NCBI GenBank assembly: GCA_011523785.1
Contig: WTFW01000132.1
Span: 1 to 34,155 of the forward strand
From: Chloroflexota bacterium
GTDB lineage: Bacteria; Chloroflexota; UBA11872
DNA: 34,155 nt
Reading direction: 5' to 3'
The notes below the pieces were generated by a model. It did no database searches. It was not told where the DNA came from and worked only from the letters and a program-made list of their open reading frames with translations. The position numbers were made by a program, and so were the translations under genes. Within the stretch, counting starts at the first letter, position 1; each line of letters starts with the position of its first letter. Shown here piece by piece: positions 23,409 to 31,694 of this stretch.

Positions 23409-24166
23409 GAAATCTGCGGTTGGCCATCGGCTTCTTGACGATCGTGCCGGTGGCGCCGGCCCACGCCGGGCCCATGGCTCCCGCCCGGGCCTTCTTTCCC
23501 CTGGTCGGTCTCGGGCTTGGCGGGCTGCTGGCCGGGCTTGATCTTGCAGCCAGCCGGGTCCTACCGCAGCCCGTGGTGGGTGCGCTGCTTGTCGCGGCGC
23601 TGCTGGTGCTTACCCGCGCTCTTCACACCGAGGGATTCCTGGACACCTGCGACGGCCTCCTCGGCGGCCGCGACCGCGAGTCGCGCCTCGCCATCCTCCG
23701 GGATTCGCACGTCGGGGCCTTCGCCGTGATCGGCGGCGCGTGCCTGTTGCTGCTGAAATGGACGCTGCTGGCGGGCATCCCCGAAGCCGAACGGCTTGGC
23801 TTGCTGGTTCTCTTCGCCTGTTTTTCGCGCTTTGCCATGGTCGCCGCAATGTCCGTTTTTCCATACGCGCGAACGCAGGGACTCGGATCGGCGTTCCACG
23901 ATGGCGCCAGCTGGCGTCAGTTCGCCGCTGCACTTGTGACCGCTGCCCTAGCGGGGGGACTGTTGCTCGGGATCGCCGGGCTGCTGTTGCTGGCGGTCGC
24001 GACGGTCGTTGCTCTAGGACTCGGACTCTGGTGCAGACGACTGATTGGTGGCATGACGGGCGACACGTACGGCGCGACCAACGAGATGGCGGAGGTATCG
24101 GTCCTGCTGGCCGGGATTATCCTGATTCAGCTGTCGCCGGGGCTTGCCGGCGCACCGTTCTGGTAG
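23405..24166 (+). CDS. cobS: Adenosylcobinamide-GDP ribazoletransferase (cobalamin synthase)
   Basis: 253 residues, start fixed by ATGA overlap with cobT. The N-terminal LRLAIGFLTIVPVA type opening (here NLRLAIGFLTIVPVAPA) and HTEGFLDTCDGLLGGRDRES, then LRDSHVGAFAVIG, contain the conserved acidic cluster of the CDP-alcohol-type active site. Several hydrophobic helices make it an integral membrane enzyme. It joins adenosylcobinamide-GDP to alpha-ribazole (or its phosphate), giving adenosylcobalamin (phosphate). Last 11 bases before its end precede the cobC start closely. Confidence 0.96.
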   Translation: MRNLRLAIGFLTIVPVAPAHAGPMAPARAFFPLVGLGLGGLLAGLDLAASRVLPQPVVGALLVAALLVLTRALHTEGFLDTCDGLLGGRDRESRLAILRDSHVGAFAVIGGACLLLLKWTLLAGIPEAERLGLLVLFACFSRFAMVAAMSVFPYARTQGLGSAFHDGASWRQFAAALVTAALAGGLLLGIAGLLLLAVATVVALGLGLWCRRLIGGMTGDTYGATNEMAEVSVLLAGIILIQLSPGLAGAPFW

Positions 24167-24176
24167 GCGCGCAAAC

Positions 24177-24815
24177 ATGGGCACCTGGTATCTCGTGCGA
24201 CACGGCGAAACCGAGTGGAATCGAACGGGCCGGATGCAAGGGCACCTGGGTGTGCCGCTGAACGCCGAAGGCCGCTACCAGGCAAGCCGGCTGGCCGAGC
24301 GGCTGCGGCGTGTTGAGTTTTCGGCCATCTACGCCAGCGACCTGGCGCGTGCGGCGGAGACTGCCGGGATCATCGCCGATGGCCGCAACCTTGCGGTCAC
24401 CCCCGAATCGGACCTTCGCGAGTTCTCGTGCGGCGAGTGGGAAGGGCTGACGCTGGAGGAAGTCGAGACGCGCTATCCGGGAGTGCTGGCCGAGCGGATC
24501 GAGGCCGGCGGTAACATGGGATGGTCAGCACCCGGCGGCGAGAGCGCCATCGATGCGCTCCAGCGGGTAAGCCGCTTCGTCACGCGCGCGAAGGCCAGTC
24601 TTGACGCCGGGGAGAACATCCTGGTCGTGGCGCACGGCGGCACTTTGCGCGCCCTTGTGGTCTGCCTGCTGGACCTGGCCGACACGGACTTCTGGAAGTT
24701 CCACGTCGACAACACCGCGCTCGCGATCGTCAACGATCACGACGGCAGCCGCGTGCTGGCGTCATGGAACGACACGAGCCACCTGGCGGGCGACGGCAGC
24801 TCCGACTGCGCATGA
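24177..24815 (+). CDS. cobC: Histidine phosphatase, probable alpha-ribazole phosphatase
   Basis: 212 residues from ATG 24177; an in-frame upstream start at 24144 lies inside cobS. RHGETEWNRTG (catalytic His9) opens the phosphoglycerate-mutase-like fold, with SDLARAAETAGIIA, REFSCGEWEGLT (general acid region) and VVAHGGTLRAL (second His). On sequence alone it could be any member of this superfamily; its place between cobS and cobU argues for removal of the phosphate from alpha-ribazole-5'-phosphate or adenosylcobalamin phosphate. Overlaps cobU by 4 bp. Confidence 0.92.
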   Translation: MGTWYLVRHGETEWNRTGRMQGHLGVPLNAEGRYQASRLAERLRRVEFSAIYASDLARAAETAGIIADGRNLAVTPESDLREFSCGEWEGLTLEEVETRYPGVLAERIEAGGNMGWSAPGGESAIDALQRVSRFVTRAKASLDAGENILVVAHGGTLRALVVCLLDLADTDFWKFHVDNTALAIVNDHDGSRVLASWNDTSHLAGDGSSDCA

Positions 24816-25363
24816 GCCGGCGCCTGACCCTGGTGCTGGGCGGCATCCGCGCCGGCAAGAGCCGCTACGCACAGGAGCTGGCGGGCGACGGCGGCCGGGT
24901 GCTGTTCGTGGCCACGGCCGAGGCCGGCGACGAGGAGATGGCCGCTCGTATCGCGGCGCACCGGGCGGAGCGTCCGACCAGCTGGGCGACGCTGGAAGAA
25001 CCACTTGACCTGGCCGAGGCACTCGAACCGCGCCTGGAGGACTTTGACACGGTGCTGCTTGACTGCCTGACGTTGTGGGTCAGCAACCTGTTGCTCCAGG
25101 ATCCGGATCGCGAGGGGACGCCGGCACACATCCAGGCGCAGGCCCGTGGCCTCATCGACCTCTACGAGCGGGGCGATGCTTCCTGGATTGTCGTCAGCAA
25201 CGAAGTCGGGCTAGGCGTCATACCGGCAACCAGGCTGGGACGCGACTTCGCCGATGCGCTCGGGCGGGTCAACCAGCAATTCGCCTCTGCGGCGGATGAC
25301 GCAGTCGTGATGTTTGCGGGGTTGCCGGTGAGCCTAAAGGCGCGCGGCCTCGAGATCCGATAA
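24812..25363 (+). CDS. cobU: Adenosylcobinamide kinase / adenosylcobinamide-phosphate guanylyltransferase
   Basis: 183 residues from ATG 24812, overlapping the cobC stop (ATGA). P-loop GGIRAGKS (10-17), RIAAHRAERPTSWAT with His50 at the place of the guanylylated histidine, DCLTLWVSNLL, SNEVGLGVIPATRLGRDF and LGRVNQQFA are family hallmarks. It phosphorylates adenosylcobinamide and adds GMP, yielding adenosylcobinamide-GDP for CobS. It is the last gene of the plus-strand arm; a minus-strand gene converges 50 bases downstream. Confidence 0.96.
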   Translation: MSRRLTLVLGGIRAGKSRYAQELAGDGGRVLFVATAEAGDEEMAARIAAHRAERPTSWATLEEPLDLAEALEPRLEDFDTVLLDCLTLWVSNLLLQDPDREGTPAHIQAQARGLIDLYERGDASWIVVSNEVGLGVIPATRLGRDFADALGRVNQQFASAADDAVVMFAGLPVSLKARGLEIR

Positions 25364-25413
25364 AACGTCGGTGGGTGGCCGCGCGGAGCCAATGCGAAGC
25401 GGGCGGCTCTCGG

Positions 25414-26883
25414 TTAGGCAGCCACGAACTGCAGGGCGTATAGGCGCGCACCGCGCATGGCGATTCGCAGGCGAATCGGGTGACCGCCGGTTGCGGGCAG
25501 CCGTTCGTTGCCAGCCCAGGTCACGACGTGACGTATGTGATTGCCAAGCACCCGGTCGCACTCGTCCAGCGTGTATCCCTCGATGCCTCGCCCCTCTGCG
25601 TCCTGCAACTCAATCCGAACGTCGCCGCTGGCCGCTGCATCGACATTGAGCTCCAGGCGAGTGCCCGAGAAAACGAGGGGCTTGGTGATCAGCTGGCCGC
25701 CAGCGTAGGCCGCCTCGGCGCTGACGAAGCCATCCAGGCGTTGCCGAGTCCAAATGACCTGGCCGGCCGGGTTGTTTCTGCGTTTGAGCCCGTGCGACTG
25801 GTCGTAGGCGGTCGCGTACTGGTAGATCGAGCGGTCCCGAATGACCATTCCGAGCGCCGAGTAGAGCATCCTGGATCGCGGTCCGTCGGGATCGATACGG
25901 ACATAGGGTCGACGGTCCGGTCGTTCCCAGGTGATCCCGTCGCGGCTGACGGCCAGTTGAATCTCCATCAAGCCGTCGTTCCGGCGCGTCTCCGCGTCGA
26001 GGATTTCGGCCTCGGTGAAGTGCCGGTAAACCGAGAACGTCGAGATGTAGACGTCATCGGCCCCCGGGTACTTGACGACCGAGGGCGTGTAGATGTCCAT
26101 GTCAGGCGGGTCTTGCTCGTCGAGCGCGAGCACCGTGGGAAGCTCGCTGGTGAGTCGCGGGCCACGCACATCAACCGGCGAATCGGTGAGCTGCCACCCA
26201 TCCCGCGACGTGAGGTCATCGGTTTCCCAGCGCGCGACCGCACGCCGCCACGGCCCGTTGGCGCTCAGACTCTGCGCGTCGCGCCCGGTCGGGACCCAGT
26301 TGCGGAAGTACGCCACGTAGCGGCCGATCCGCTCATCCCAGAAGACCTGGTTCTGCGAGTCGCCGTGCAGCGCGACGCCGTTGCCGCCCTTCCACGCGAA
26401 CCGAAGGCCGTCGGGCGACGCGGAATAGCCGAATCCGAGTGGACCGAGGTCCGGATCCCAGTTAAGCCAGTATCCCTTGTAGCGCTCCTCCGGAGGCGCC
26501 GTGGGGTCCTTGAAGACGCTCCCCGGCACCCCGGGAAGGAGGTTGTTTGAGCGGACGCCGTTGAGTTCAACGAGTCCGAGGTCCGGCTTTCGCCAATGGA
26601 CACCGTCCAGCGACTCGGCATATCCCCAGCGATACGAGTGGAGATTGCCGGCACCCATGTTGCTGGACGCGTACCACATTCGGGCCAGACCGTCGTCGTC
26701 AATCACGGAATTCGTGAAGTGGATGTGGTGCTCCCAGGCCCGATCCCGGTGAATGGCCACCCCACCGACAATCGGCGGATTCACTTGCAGCGATATATCG
26801 TCAGCTTGATCGATTAGCGAGAAGTCGATAAAGAGATGCTTCCGAGTGCCGAGATCGATTGGCTCGCTCGCGTGGCCTGTCAC
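25414..26883 (-). CDS. Beta-propeller glycosidase-like protein (GH32/43-type fold), function unknown
   Basis: About 489 residues from GTG 26883, chosen because family-like sequence (RKHLFIDFSLIDQADDISL) begins shortly after and the open frame further upstream is arginine-rich and overlaps pduX; ATG 27054 is the alternative. Repeated propeller strands are visible: DGLARMWYASS, GYAESLDGVHWRKPDLGL, FGYSASPDGLRFAW, QNQVFWDERIGRYVAYFRNW, VSRDGITWERPD. A C-terminal beta-rich part (about 385-489; RIELQDAEGRGIEGYTLDEC) resembles a jelly-roll module. Similar proteins are common in Planctomycetes and marine Chloroflexota and are uncharacterised. No signal peptide. It lies inside the cobalamin locus but has no evident part in that pathway. 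Confidence 0.85.
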   Translation of the reverse strand: MTGHASEPIDLGTRKHLFIDFSLIDQADDISLQVNPPIVGGVAIHRDRAWEHHIHFTNSVIDDDGLARMWYASSNMGAGNLHSYRWGYAESLDGVHWRKPDLGLVELNGVRSNNLLPGVPGSVFKDPTAPPEERYKGYWLNWDPDLGPLGFGYSASPDGLRFAWKGGNGVALHGDSQNQVFWDERIGRYVAYFRNWVPTGRDAQSLSANGPWRRAVARWETDDLTSRDGWQLTDSPVDVRGPRLTSELPTVLALDEQDPPDMDIYTPSVVKYPGADDVYISTFSVYRHFTEAEILDAETRRNDGLMEIQLAVSRDGITWERPDRRPYVRIDPDGPRSRMLYSALGMVIRDRSIYQYATAYDQSHGLKRRNNPAGQVIWTRQRLDGFVSAEAAYAGGQLITKPLVFSGTRLELNVDAAASGDVRIELQDAEGRGIEGYTLDECDRVLGNHIRHVVTWAGNERLPATGGHPIRLRIAMRGARLYALQFVAA

Positions 26884-26995
26884 ATTCCTGCCTCGACTTC
26901 TATTGCCGTGTGGGCCCTGGCCTGTGCGCCGCGGTGACCGGAGGCGCGCATTGCCAACCAGATCGTGCCGCGAGCCAAACCCTAATACAAGGTTC

Positions 26996-27011
26996 GAGGC
27001 CGAAGCCTCGG
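26996..27011 (-). terminator. UUCG-tetraloop hairpin after pduX
   Basis: Read on the minus strand, CGAGGC-TTCG-GCCTCG forms a 6-bp stem with the very stable cUUCGg loop, 115 bases past the pduX stop and about 110 before the glycosidase-like start. It probably separates the cobalamin transcript from that gene. The following minus-strand stretch is AT-richer (TTGTATTAGGGT) and may hold a promoter. The gap 26884-27125 has no gene. Confidence 0.45.
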
Positions 27012-27125
27012 CCCGACGGTTCCGGGTGACTGGACATTTCCCGGAGGTCATGTTCGAGCGAATCGAGCGGCGGCCCACCCGCCGATCCCCGGTGGCTGAT
27101 TCAGATCCGCAATGCCGGGTTGCGG

Positions 27126-28070
27126 TCAGGCGGTGGTAGCCACCGTCCGTTGCGTGCCTGGATGCACAACGGCGCCACCGCCGATCATTCGGCAGTCGTG
27201 AATCGCCACGATTTCCGGCAACCGCTGTCGTGCGGAGAGCGCGGCCCACGCGATTCGCTCGGCGTCGGCCTCGAAGAGCAACCCGATGACCGTACCGCTG
27301 TGCGCCACGTTGACGCCGAGCGCGCCGGCCTCTTTGGCCAGTTTCATTGCATGCGGGAGCCGCGGCTTTGGGAGGATGCACTGGTTTAACTGGCTGCTGA
27401 GCGTGGCGCCTTCGCCGATCTGTCGGGGATCTCCGTTCGCCAGTCCGGCGGCGATGAGTTCGAGCGCTTCTCGGAAGCGGCTGTCGTCCTGGTAAACGCC
27501 GTTGGCTCGGCTTCCCGCGTTGAAAGCCTCGGTGTCGACCTCGTCGGAAAACTCGAGCACGAGCACGCGCATCGGCGGCGGCGGCCCCAGCGTTCGGGCA
27601 ATTCGACCGCCGAGATGATCGAAGAGCGCGATGCCCGGCAGCATGACGCCGTCGCTGGGCTCGATTGCCACGGCCAGTTCGGCCTGCTGTTGCGGCGAGA
27701 GCGTCGCGTCCAGGGCCGCGGCGGTTGCCGCAATAGCCGCCGACACGTCGGCGGTGCTGCTGGCCATGCCCTTCGAGCGCGGCAGGGCGCTTTGCAGTTT
27801 CAGCCGAGCGTTCAGTTCCGGGCGACCGAGTATGTCAAGAGTCGACGCAACAGCCTGACGTGCCTTCGGGGCATCTGCCGGGCCGCAGACGGAACCGGAG
27901 CCGTCGGACACCTCGACGATTGCCTTCGAGCCAATATCGATCGGGCAGGTCACCATCACGGCGGTGCCGTGCAAGTGGCCCTGGGCCAATTCGCCGCACG
28001 TTCCAGGCGCCCGGGCCGTGCCGCGTCCGACAAAATCCGCGGTTCCGCATGGTTCCGACGGCCTCTTCAC
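27126..28070 (-). CDS. pduX: GHMP kinase, probable L-threonine kinase (PduX)
   Basis: 314 residues. ARAPGTCGELAQGHLHG near the N-terminus, TCPIDIGSKA, the ATP loop PRSKGMASSTADVSAAI (from residue 97), and AIEPSDGVMLPGIALFDH match PduX rather than other GHMP kinases. It phosphorylates L-threonine to L-threonine-3-phosphate, the substrate of CobD, so it feeds the aminopropanol linker of cobalamin. Its ATG overlaps the cobQ stop by 4 bp; it is the last gene of the minus-strand arm. Confidence 0.92.
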   Translation of the reverse strand: MKRPSEPCGTADFVGRGTARAPGTCGELAQGHLHGTAVMVTCPIDIGSKAIVEVSDGSGSVCGPADAPKARQAVASTLDILGRPELNARLKLQSALPRSKGMASSTADVSAAIAATAAALDATLSPQQQAELAVAIEPSDGVMLPGIALFDHLGGRIARTLGPPPPMRVLVLEFSDEVDTEAFNAGSRANGVYQDDSRFREALELIAAGLANGDPRQIGEGATLSSQLNQCILPKPRLPHAMKLAKEAGALGVNVAHSGTVIGLLFEADAERIAWAALSARQRLPEIVAIHDCRMIGGGAVVHPGTQRTVATTA

Positions 28071-29596
28071 CGCTTCAGACCCATCGCGCGATAGACCAGA
28101 CCCATGTCCAGGTGATGCCGCACCAGCGATGCCAGCTTGTCGTATTCCGCGCTTGGATCGATGTCGTCTTCGGTCGACACGACACTGAGCCCACGCCTGG
28201 CTCCGGCGCAGGCCAGGATTGAGCGGCGCACATCTCGGTTATGGAAGAGACCGTGGAGGTAGGTGCCCAGGGTGAGCCCTTCGGCGTCGAGGGCGCCGTC
28301 CGGCAACTCGACCTCCTTCTGCGAGCGGGACTCCAGGACGAACGGGCTCGCCGAATCCGTCCCCGAGGTCTCGCCCATGTGAATCTCGTAGGCCACAACT
28401 TCGGCGCCGCGATAGCGGCCGAGCAGTCCCTCATCGCGCGCCACCCGTCCCCGAACCTGGTGCGTGGCCTTGTCTGATCGAAAGGTCGTGGTCGTCGGCA
28501 GCAGACCGAGTCCGCGCGACTGCCTGACCGCGGATTCCACCCCATCCGGATCCAAGAGCTCTTGCCCCAGCATCTGGTAGCCCGCGCAGATGCCAACGAC
28601 CGGCGTGCCGCGACGCCGTGCGTCGGTGATTCGTGCATCCAGTCCCTGCGCGCGCAGCCAATCCAGGTCGGCAACCGTGGTCTTGCTGCCGGGAATCACC
28701 ACGAGGTCCGGATCGCCAAACTCCGACGCCCGGCCCACGTACCGAACGCGCACGCCCGCCTCGTGGCGCAGGGGATCGAAGTCGTCGAAGTTGGCGATGT
28801 GCGGCAACCGCATGACCGCCACATCGATGGCGTCTTCGCCCTCCGTCGCCGCGTCCGCCCCGAGACCAACCGAATCTTCCTCAGGAACGTGAATGTCATT
28901 GAAGAACGGCACCACGCCGGCGACTGGCACCCCGGTGCGTTCGCGCAAGAACTCCAAGCCTGACGTCAGTAACGACGGATCGCCCCGGAACTTGTTGATC
29001 ACGTGCCCGCAGACCAGCGCCTGCTCCTCGGGCTCCAGCAGCACCATCGTTCCCACGAGCTGGGCAAAGATCCCGCCGCGGTCGATGTCGCCGACCAGCA
29101 GCACGGGCGCGCTGGCGTGCAGAGCCACCCGCATGTTGACGATGTCGTGGTCCTTGAGATTGACCTCGGCCGGGCTTCCGGCGCCTTCCATTACCACCAC
29201 GTCAAACTCAGAACGCAATTGATCGAGCGCCGACGTGATCTGCGTCCAGATCCTGGGCTTCAACTCGTGGTATTCGCGCGCCGAGGCCACGGCCCGGGGC
29301 CGCCCCATCAGTACAACCTGCGAGCGGCGGTCGCCCTCGGGCTTGAGCAGCACCGGATTCATCTCCACGCGCGGCGCAACCAGCGCCGCCGCCGCCTGCA
29401 CGGCCTGGGAACGGCCAATCTCCCCGCCGTCGGGCGTGGCGTAGGAATTCAGCGACATGTTCTGCGCCTTGAACGGCGCAACCTGGTATCCGTCCCGCGC
29501 GAAAATCCGGCAGAGGGCCGTGGCAATCACCGATTTACCGGCGTGCGACGAGGTGCCCTGGACCATCAGGACCCTGGCGCGACTCCCGTTAGCCAT
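28067..29596 (-). CDS. cobQ: Cobyric acid synthase (glutamine-hydrolysing)
   Basis: 509 residues, full length. The N-terminal dethiobiotin-synthetase-like ATPase has QGTSSHAGKSVIATALCR (13-30), FKAQNMSLNSY and VVVMEGAGSPAEVNLKDHD. The C-terminal class-I glutaminase domain has the nucleophile Cys337 in GICAGYQMLG and the late histidine in GTYLHGLFHN; YEIHMGET is a CobQ marker. It amidates four carboxyl groups of adenosylcobyrinic a,c-diamide to give adenosylcobyric acid. Presence of CobQ extends the locus beyond simple cobinamide salvage. Overlaps cobD by 8 bp and pduX by 4 bp. Confidence 0.97.
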   Translation of the reverse strand: MANGSRARVLMVQGTSSHAGKSVIATALCRIFARDGYQVAPFKAQNMSLNSYATPDGGEIGRSQAVQAAAALVAPRVEMNPVLLKPEGDRRSQVVLMGRPRAVASAREYHELKPRIWTQITSALDQLRSEFDVVVMEGAGSPAEVNLKDHDIVNMRVALHASAPVLLVGDIDRGGIFAQLVGTMVLLEPEEQALVCGHVINKFRGDPSLLTSGLEFLRERTGVPVAGVVPFFNDIHVPEEDSVGLGADAATEGEDAIDVAVMRLPHIANFDDFDPLRHEAGVRVRYVGRASEFGDPDLVVIPGSKTTVADLDWLRAQGLDARITDARRRGTPVVGICAGYQMLGQELLDPDGVESAVRQSRGLGLLPTTTTFRSDKATHQVRGRVARDEGLLGRYRGAEVVAYEIHMGETSGTDSASPFVLESRSQKEVELPDGALDAEGLTLGTYLHGLFHNRDVRRSILACAGARRGLSVVSTEDDIDPSAEYDKLASLVRHHLDMGLVYRAMGLKR

Positions 29597-30659
29597 GCGC
29601 TCGCACGTCTCGGAGGGCCATGATCAGCTGCTTGCACTCGTCGAGCCGACGCACGGCGACGCGGATGTATGCGGGCAGGCCAAACGACGTGCAGTCGCGA
29701 ACGGCGATTCCCCTGCGCAGCAGTTCAAGCCGCAGTTTGGCCGCGTCACCCACGCGCACGACCATGAAATTTGCCGCCGAATCCACCACCGGATAGCCAA
29801 GGGCGTTCAACTGGGCGCGCAGGTACGTCTTGGCTTGCGCAACGACGGTGCGGGCGACCTTCAAGTGAGCGTCGTCGTCCAGCGCTGCCAGCCCAGCGGC
29901 CTGGGCAACCGCACTCACGCTCCACGACGGCTGGAGCCGCCGCAGTGCCGCGACCGTGGGCGCCCCGGCCACCAGGTAGCCGAGGCGCGCGCCCGCCAGC
30001 GCGTGGTCCTTGGTCATCGAGCGAAGCAGAACGACATTTCCGCACGCCAGGAGCGCGCGCTCGTCCCACGGCGCTTCGGCAAACGGCACGTACGAGGAAT
30101 CCAGCGCAAGCAATCCATCTCCGCCAGTCGCCGCGCTCAGCCGTTTCACGAAATCCCGATCGACATAGACACCAGTGGGATTGTTCGGATTGCACAGGAA
30201 GGTCAGGGCCGGGCGCAGCGTCTCGACTGCTCGGGTGACTACGTCGGCCGACCAGGCGAAGCCCTGCGCGGCCGTTGCCTCGACGACATGCACCTCAGCA
30301 CCCGCCAGGATCGCAGCCGCTTCATACTCTCCAAACGTCGGCGCCAGGATCAGGCAGCGGCGTCCCGAGCCCAGGCAGACCCGCGCCAGCAGATGAATCA
30401 GCTCCGTGGAGCCGTTCCCGACCAGGACTTCGTCGACACCGACGTCCAGCCTCGACGCCAGGGCTTCGCTCAGCACCAGGCTCCGTCGATCCGGATAGGC
30501 CGAGAGATCAGCCGTCGCCGCCGCTTTCCTGACCAGCCGTGACGTACCCAACGGGTTGACGTTGGAGCTGAAGTCCAGCACATCGCCGCGGCTCAACCCA
30601 TGGACGCGCAGCTCTGCGTCGTCCAATCCGCCATGGATGGCGGGCGCACCAGCCCGCAT
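29589..30659 (-). CDS. cobD: L-threonine-O-3-phosphate decarboxylase (PLP enzyme)
   Basis: About 356 residues from ATG 30659, which has GAGGA four bases upstream; GTG 30674, overlapping the cbiB stop, is the alternative. Class-II aminotransferase fold: DFSSNVNPLG near the start, YPDRRS, GNGSTELIHLLA, FLCNPNNPTG, LDSSYVPF, PLP lysine in RSMTKDHALAGARLGYL (Lys217 from this start), and a C-terminal arginine in YIRVAV. It converts threonine phosphate to (R)-1-amino-2-propanol phosphate for CbiB. The name cobD follows Salmonella usage (cobC in Pseudomonas). Histidinol-phosphate aminotransferase is a relative, but context supports this role. Confidence 0.93.
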   Translation of the reverse strand: MRAGAPAIHGGLDDAELRVHGLSRGDVLDFSSNVNPLGTSRLVRKAAATADLSAYPDRRSLVLSEALASRLDVGVDEVLVGNGSTELIHLLARVCLGSGRRCLILAPTFGEYEAAAILAGAEVHVVEATAAQGFAWSADVVTRAVETLRPALTFLCNPNNPTGVYVDRDFVKRLSAATGGDGLLALDSSYVPFAEAPWDERALLACGNVVLLRSMTKDHALAGARLGYLVAGAPTVAALRRLQPSWSVSAVAQAAGLAALDDDAHLKVARTVVAQAKTYLRAQLNALGYPVVDSAANFMVVRVGDAAKLRLELLRRGIAVRDCTSFGLPAYIRVAVRRLDECKQLIMALRDVRAHG

Positions 30660-30666
30660 CGAATCC

Positions 30667-31617
30667 TCAGCCACCGGCGGCGTGCCTGAGCGCCAGCAAG
30701 CCGAGCGCTAGCAGGGCGGCGAGCACCGCGGTTCGATTGAGAACCGCTACGGCGCGATCGATGTCGCGTGAAGTCGGATTCCGCAGCCCCTCGCCCAGCC
30801 GGTAGTGCCCGGCCTTTTCCAACCGAACGCCCAAGAGACCGGCCATGGCGCTCATCGTCCAGCCTGCATTCGGGCTGGCGGTCTTGCTTCGATCTCGCCG
30901 CAGCACGCGCCAGCCCTGGCCAACCGCAAGCCTGGCGGAGAATCCGCCCAAGAGCAGCAGAAGCGCGCACAACCTGGCCGGAACCAGATTGACTGCGTCA
31001 TCAAGCCGGGCAGCCACTTTGCCCAGGTGTTCGTAGACGCCGCGGTAGCCGACGACGCTGTCCATGGTATTGACGGCTCGATAGGCAACGGCGCCGGGAA
31101 CGCCAAAGAACGCGAATGCCAGCCAGGGACCTACGACACTGTCGGTGGTGTTTTCAGCAACCGACTCAATAGCCGCGGCCGCAACCAGCGGCGGACTGAG
31201 TGTCGCTGCGTCGCGGCTGACCAGGCTTCGCAGGCTCTCGCGGGCAGCGTCCAGGCGGCCGTCTGCGAGTTTGCGTCTCGTATCGTAAGCCGCCGATCGA
31301 AGTCCGGTTACCGTAAAGGTTGTACGAAACAGCGAAGCGCCTCCAACGACATACGCAGCGGGATGAATCAGCAGCAGCAGACTCATGGCAATCCATGTCA
31401 TGACTGTGGCTGTTCCGATCACGGCGACTACCATGCCGAACCCGAACGCCAGGGCAGCGACAGGGCCCGTGGGCGCCAGGCGCTTCAGGACCGATGTCGA
31501 CCGGCCAAACCACACCACCGGGTGGATCGCGTTTGGAGGCTCCGGAAGCAGAAGGTCCAGAACCACGGCAACCACGAGAGTTGCGGCGTTCAAGGCGAAT
31601 CCGTCGAGCCATGTCAT
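30667..31617 (-). CDS. cbiB: Adenosylcobinamide-phosphate synthase
   Basis: 316 residues. An integral membrane enzyme with hydrophobic helices; signatures are LDLLLPEPPNAIHPVVWFG at the N-terminus, SVAENTTDSVVGPWLAFAFFGVPGAVAYRAVNTMDS in the middle (quoted segments ENTTDSVVGP and YRAVNTMDS), and PNAGWTMSAMAGLLGVRLEK toward the end. It condenses adenosylcobyric acid with aminopropanol phosphate. It is first in the minus-strand arm and overlaps cobD. Its upstream region has no cobalamin riboswitch, unlike the plus-strand arm. Confidence 0.96.
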   Translation of the reverse strand: MTWLDGFALNAATLVVAVVLDLLLPEPPNAIHPVVWFGRSTSVLKRLAPTGPVAALAFGFGMVVAVIGTATVMTWIAMSLLLLIHPAAYVVGGASLFRTTFTVTGLRSAAYDTRRKLADGRLDAARESLRSLVSRDAATLSPPLVAAAAIESVAENTTDSVVGPWLAFAFFGVPGAVAYRAVNTMDSVVGYRGVYEHLGKVAARLDDAVNLVPARLCALLLLLGGFSARLAVGQGWRVLRRDRSKTASPNAGWTMSAMAGLLGVRLEKAGHYRLGEGLRNPTSRDIDRAVAVLNRTAVLAALLALGLLALRHAAGG

Positions 31618-31671
31618 ATGCGTGCTAATGCCGGCTTGGTATGGTCACGCCTCAAGGACTAGATATTGTAC

Positions 31672-31694
31672 TAATTCCAGATTCAATGGAATTA
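31672..31694. promoter_or_regulatory. Perfect 8-7-8 inverted repeat upstream of cbiB
   Basis: TAATTCCA (31672-31679) and TGGAATTA (31687-31694) are exact reverse complements with a 7-bp spacer, 55 bases upstream of the cbiB ATG. On the minus strand a TACAAT-like -10 element (31665-31670) lies beside it, so it has the position of an operator. It may instead be a hairpin in the divergent transcript. Confidence 0.45.

Noticed and set aside
25480-26550. 356-codon plus-strand open frame
   Set aside because: Antisense to the propeller gene; no recognisable motifs, while the opposite strand has clear propeller repeats.
26884-27381. Upstream open extension of the propeller gene reading frame
   Set aside because: Arginine-rich, overlaps the 3' end of pduX on the same strand in another frame, and crosses the hairpin at 26996-27011; a start at 26883 is more natural.
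29457-30542. 361-codon plus-strand open frame
   Set aside because: Antisense to cobQ and cobD, both full length with catalytic motifs.
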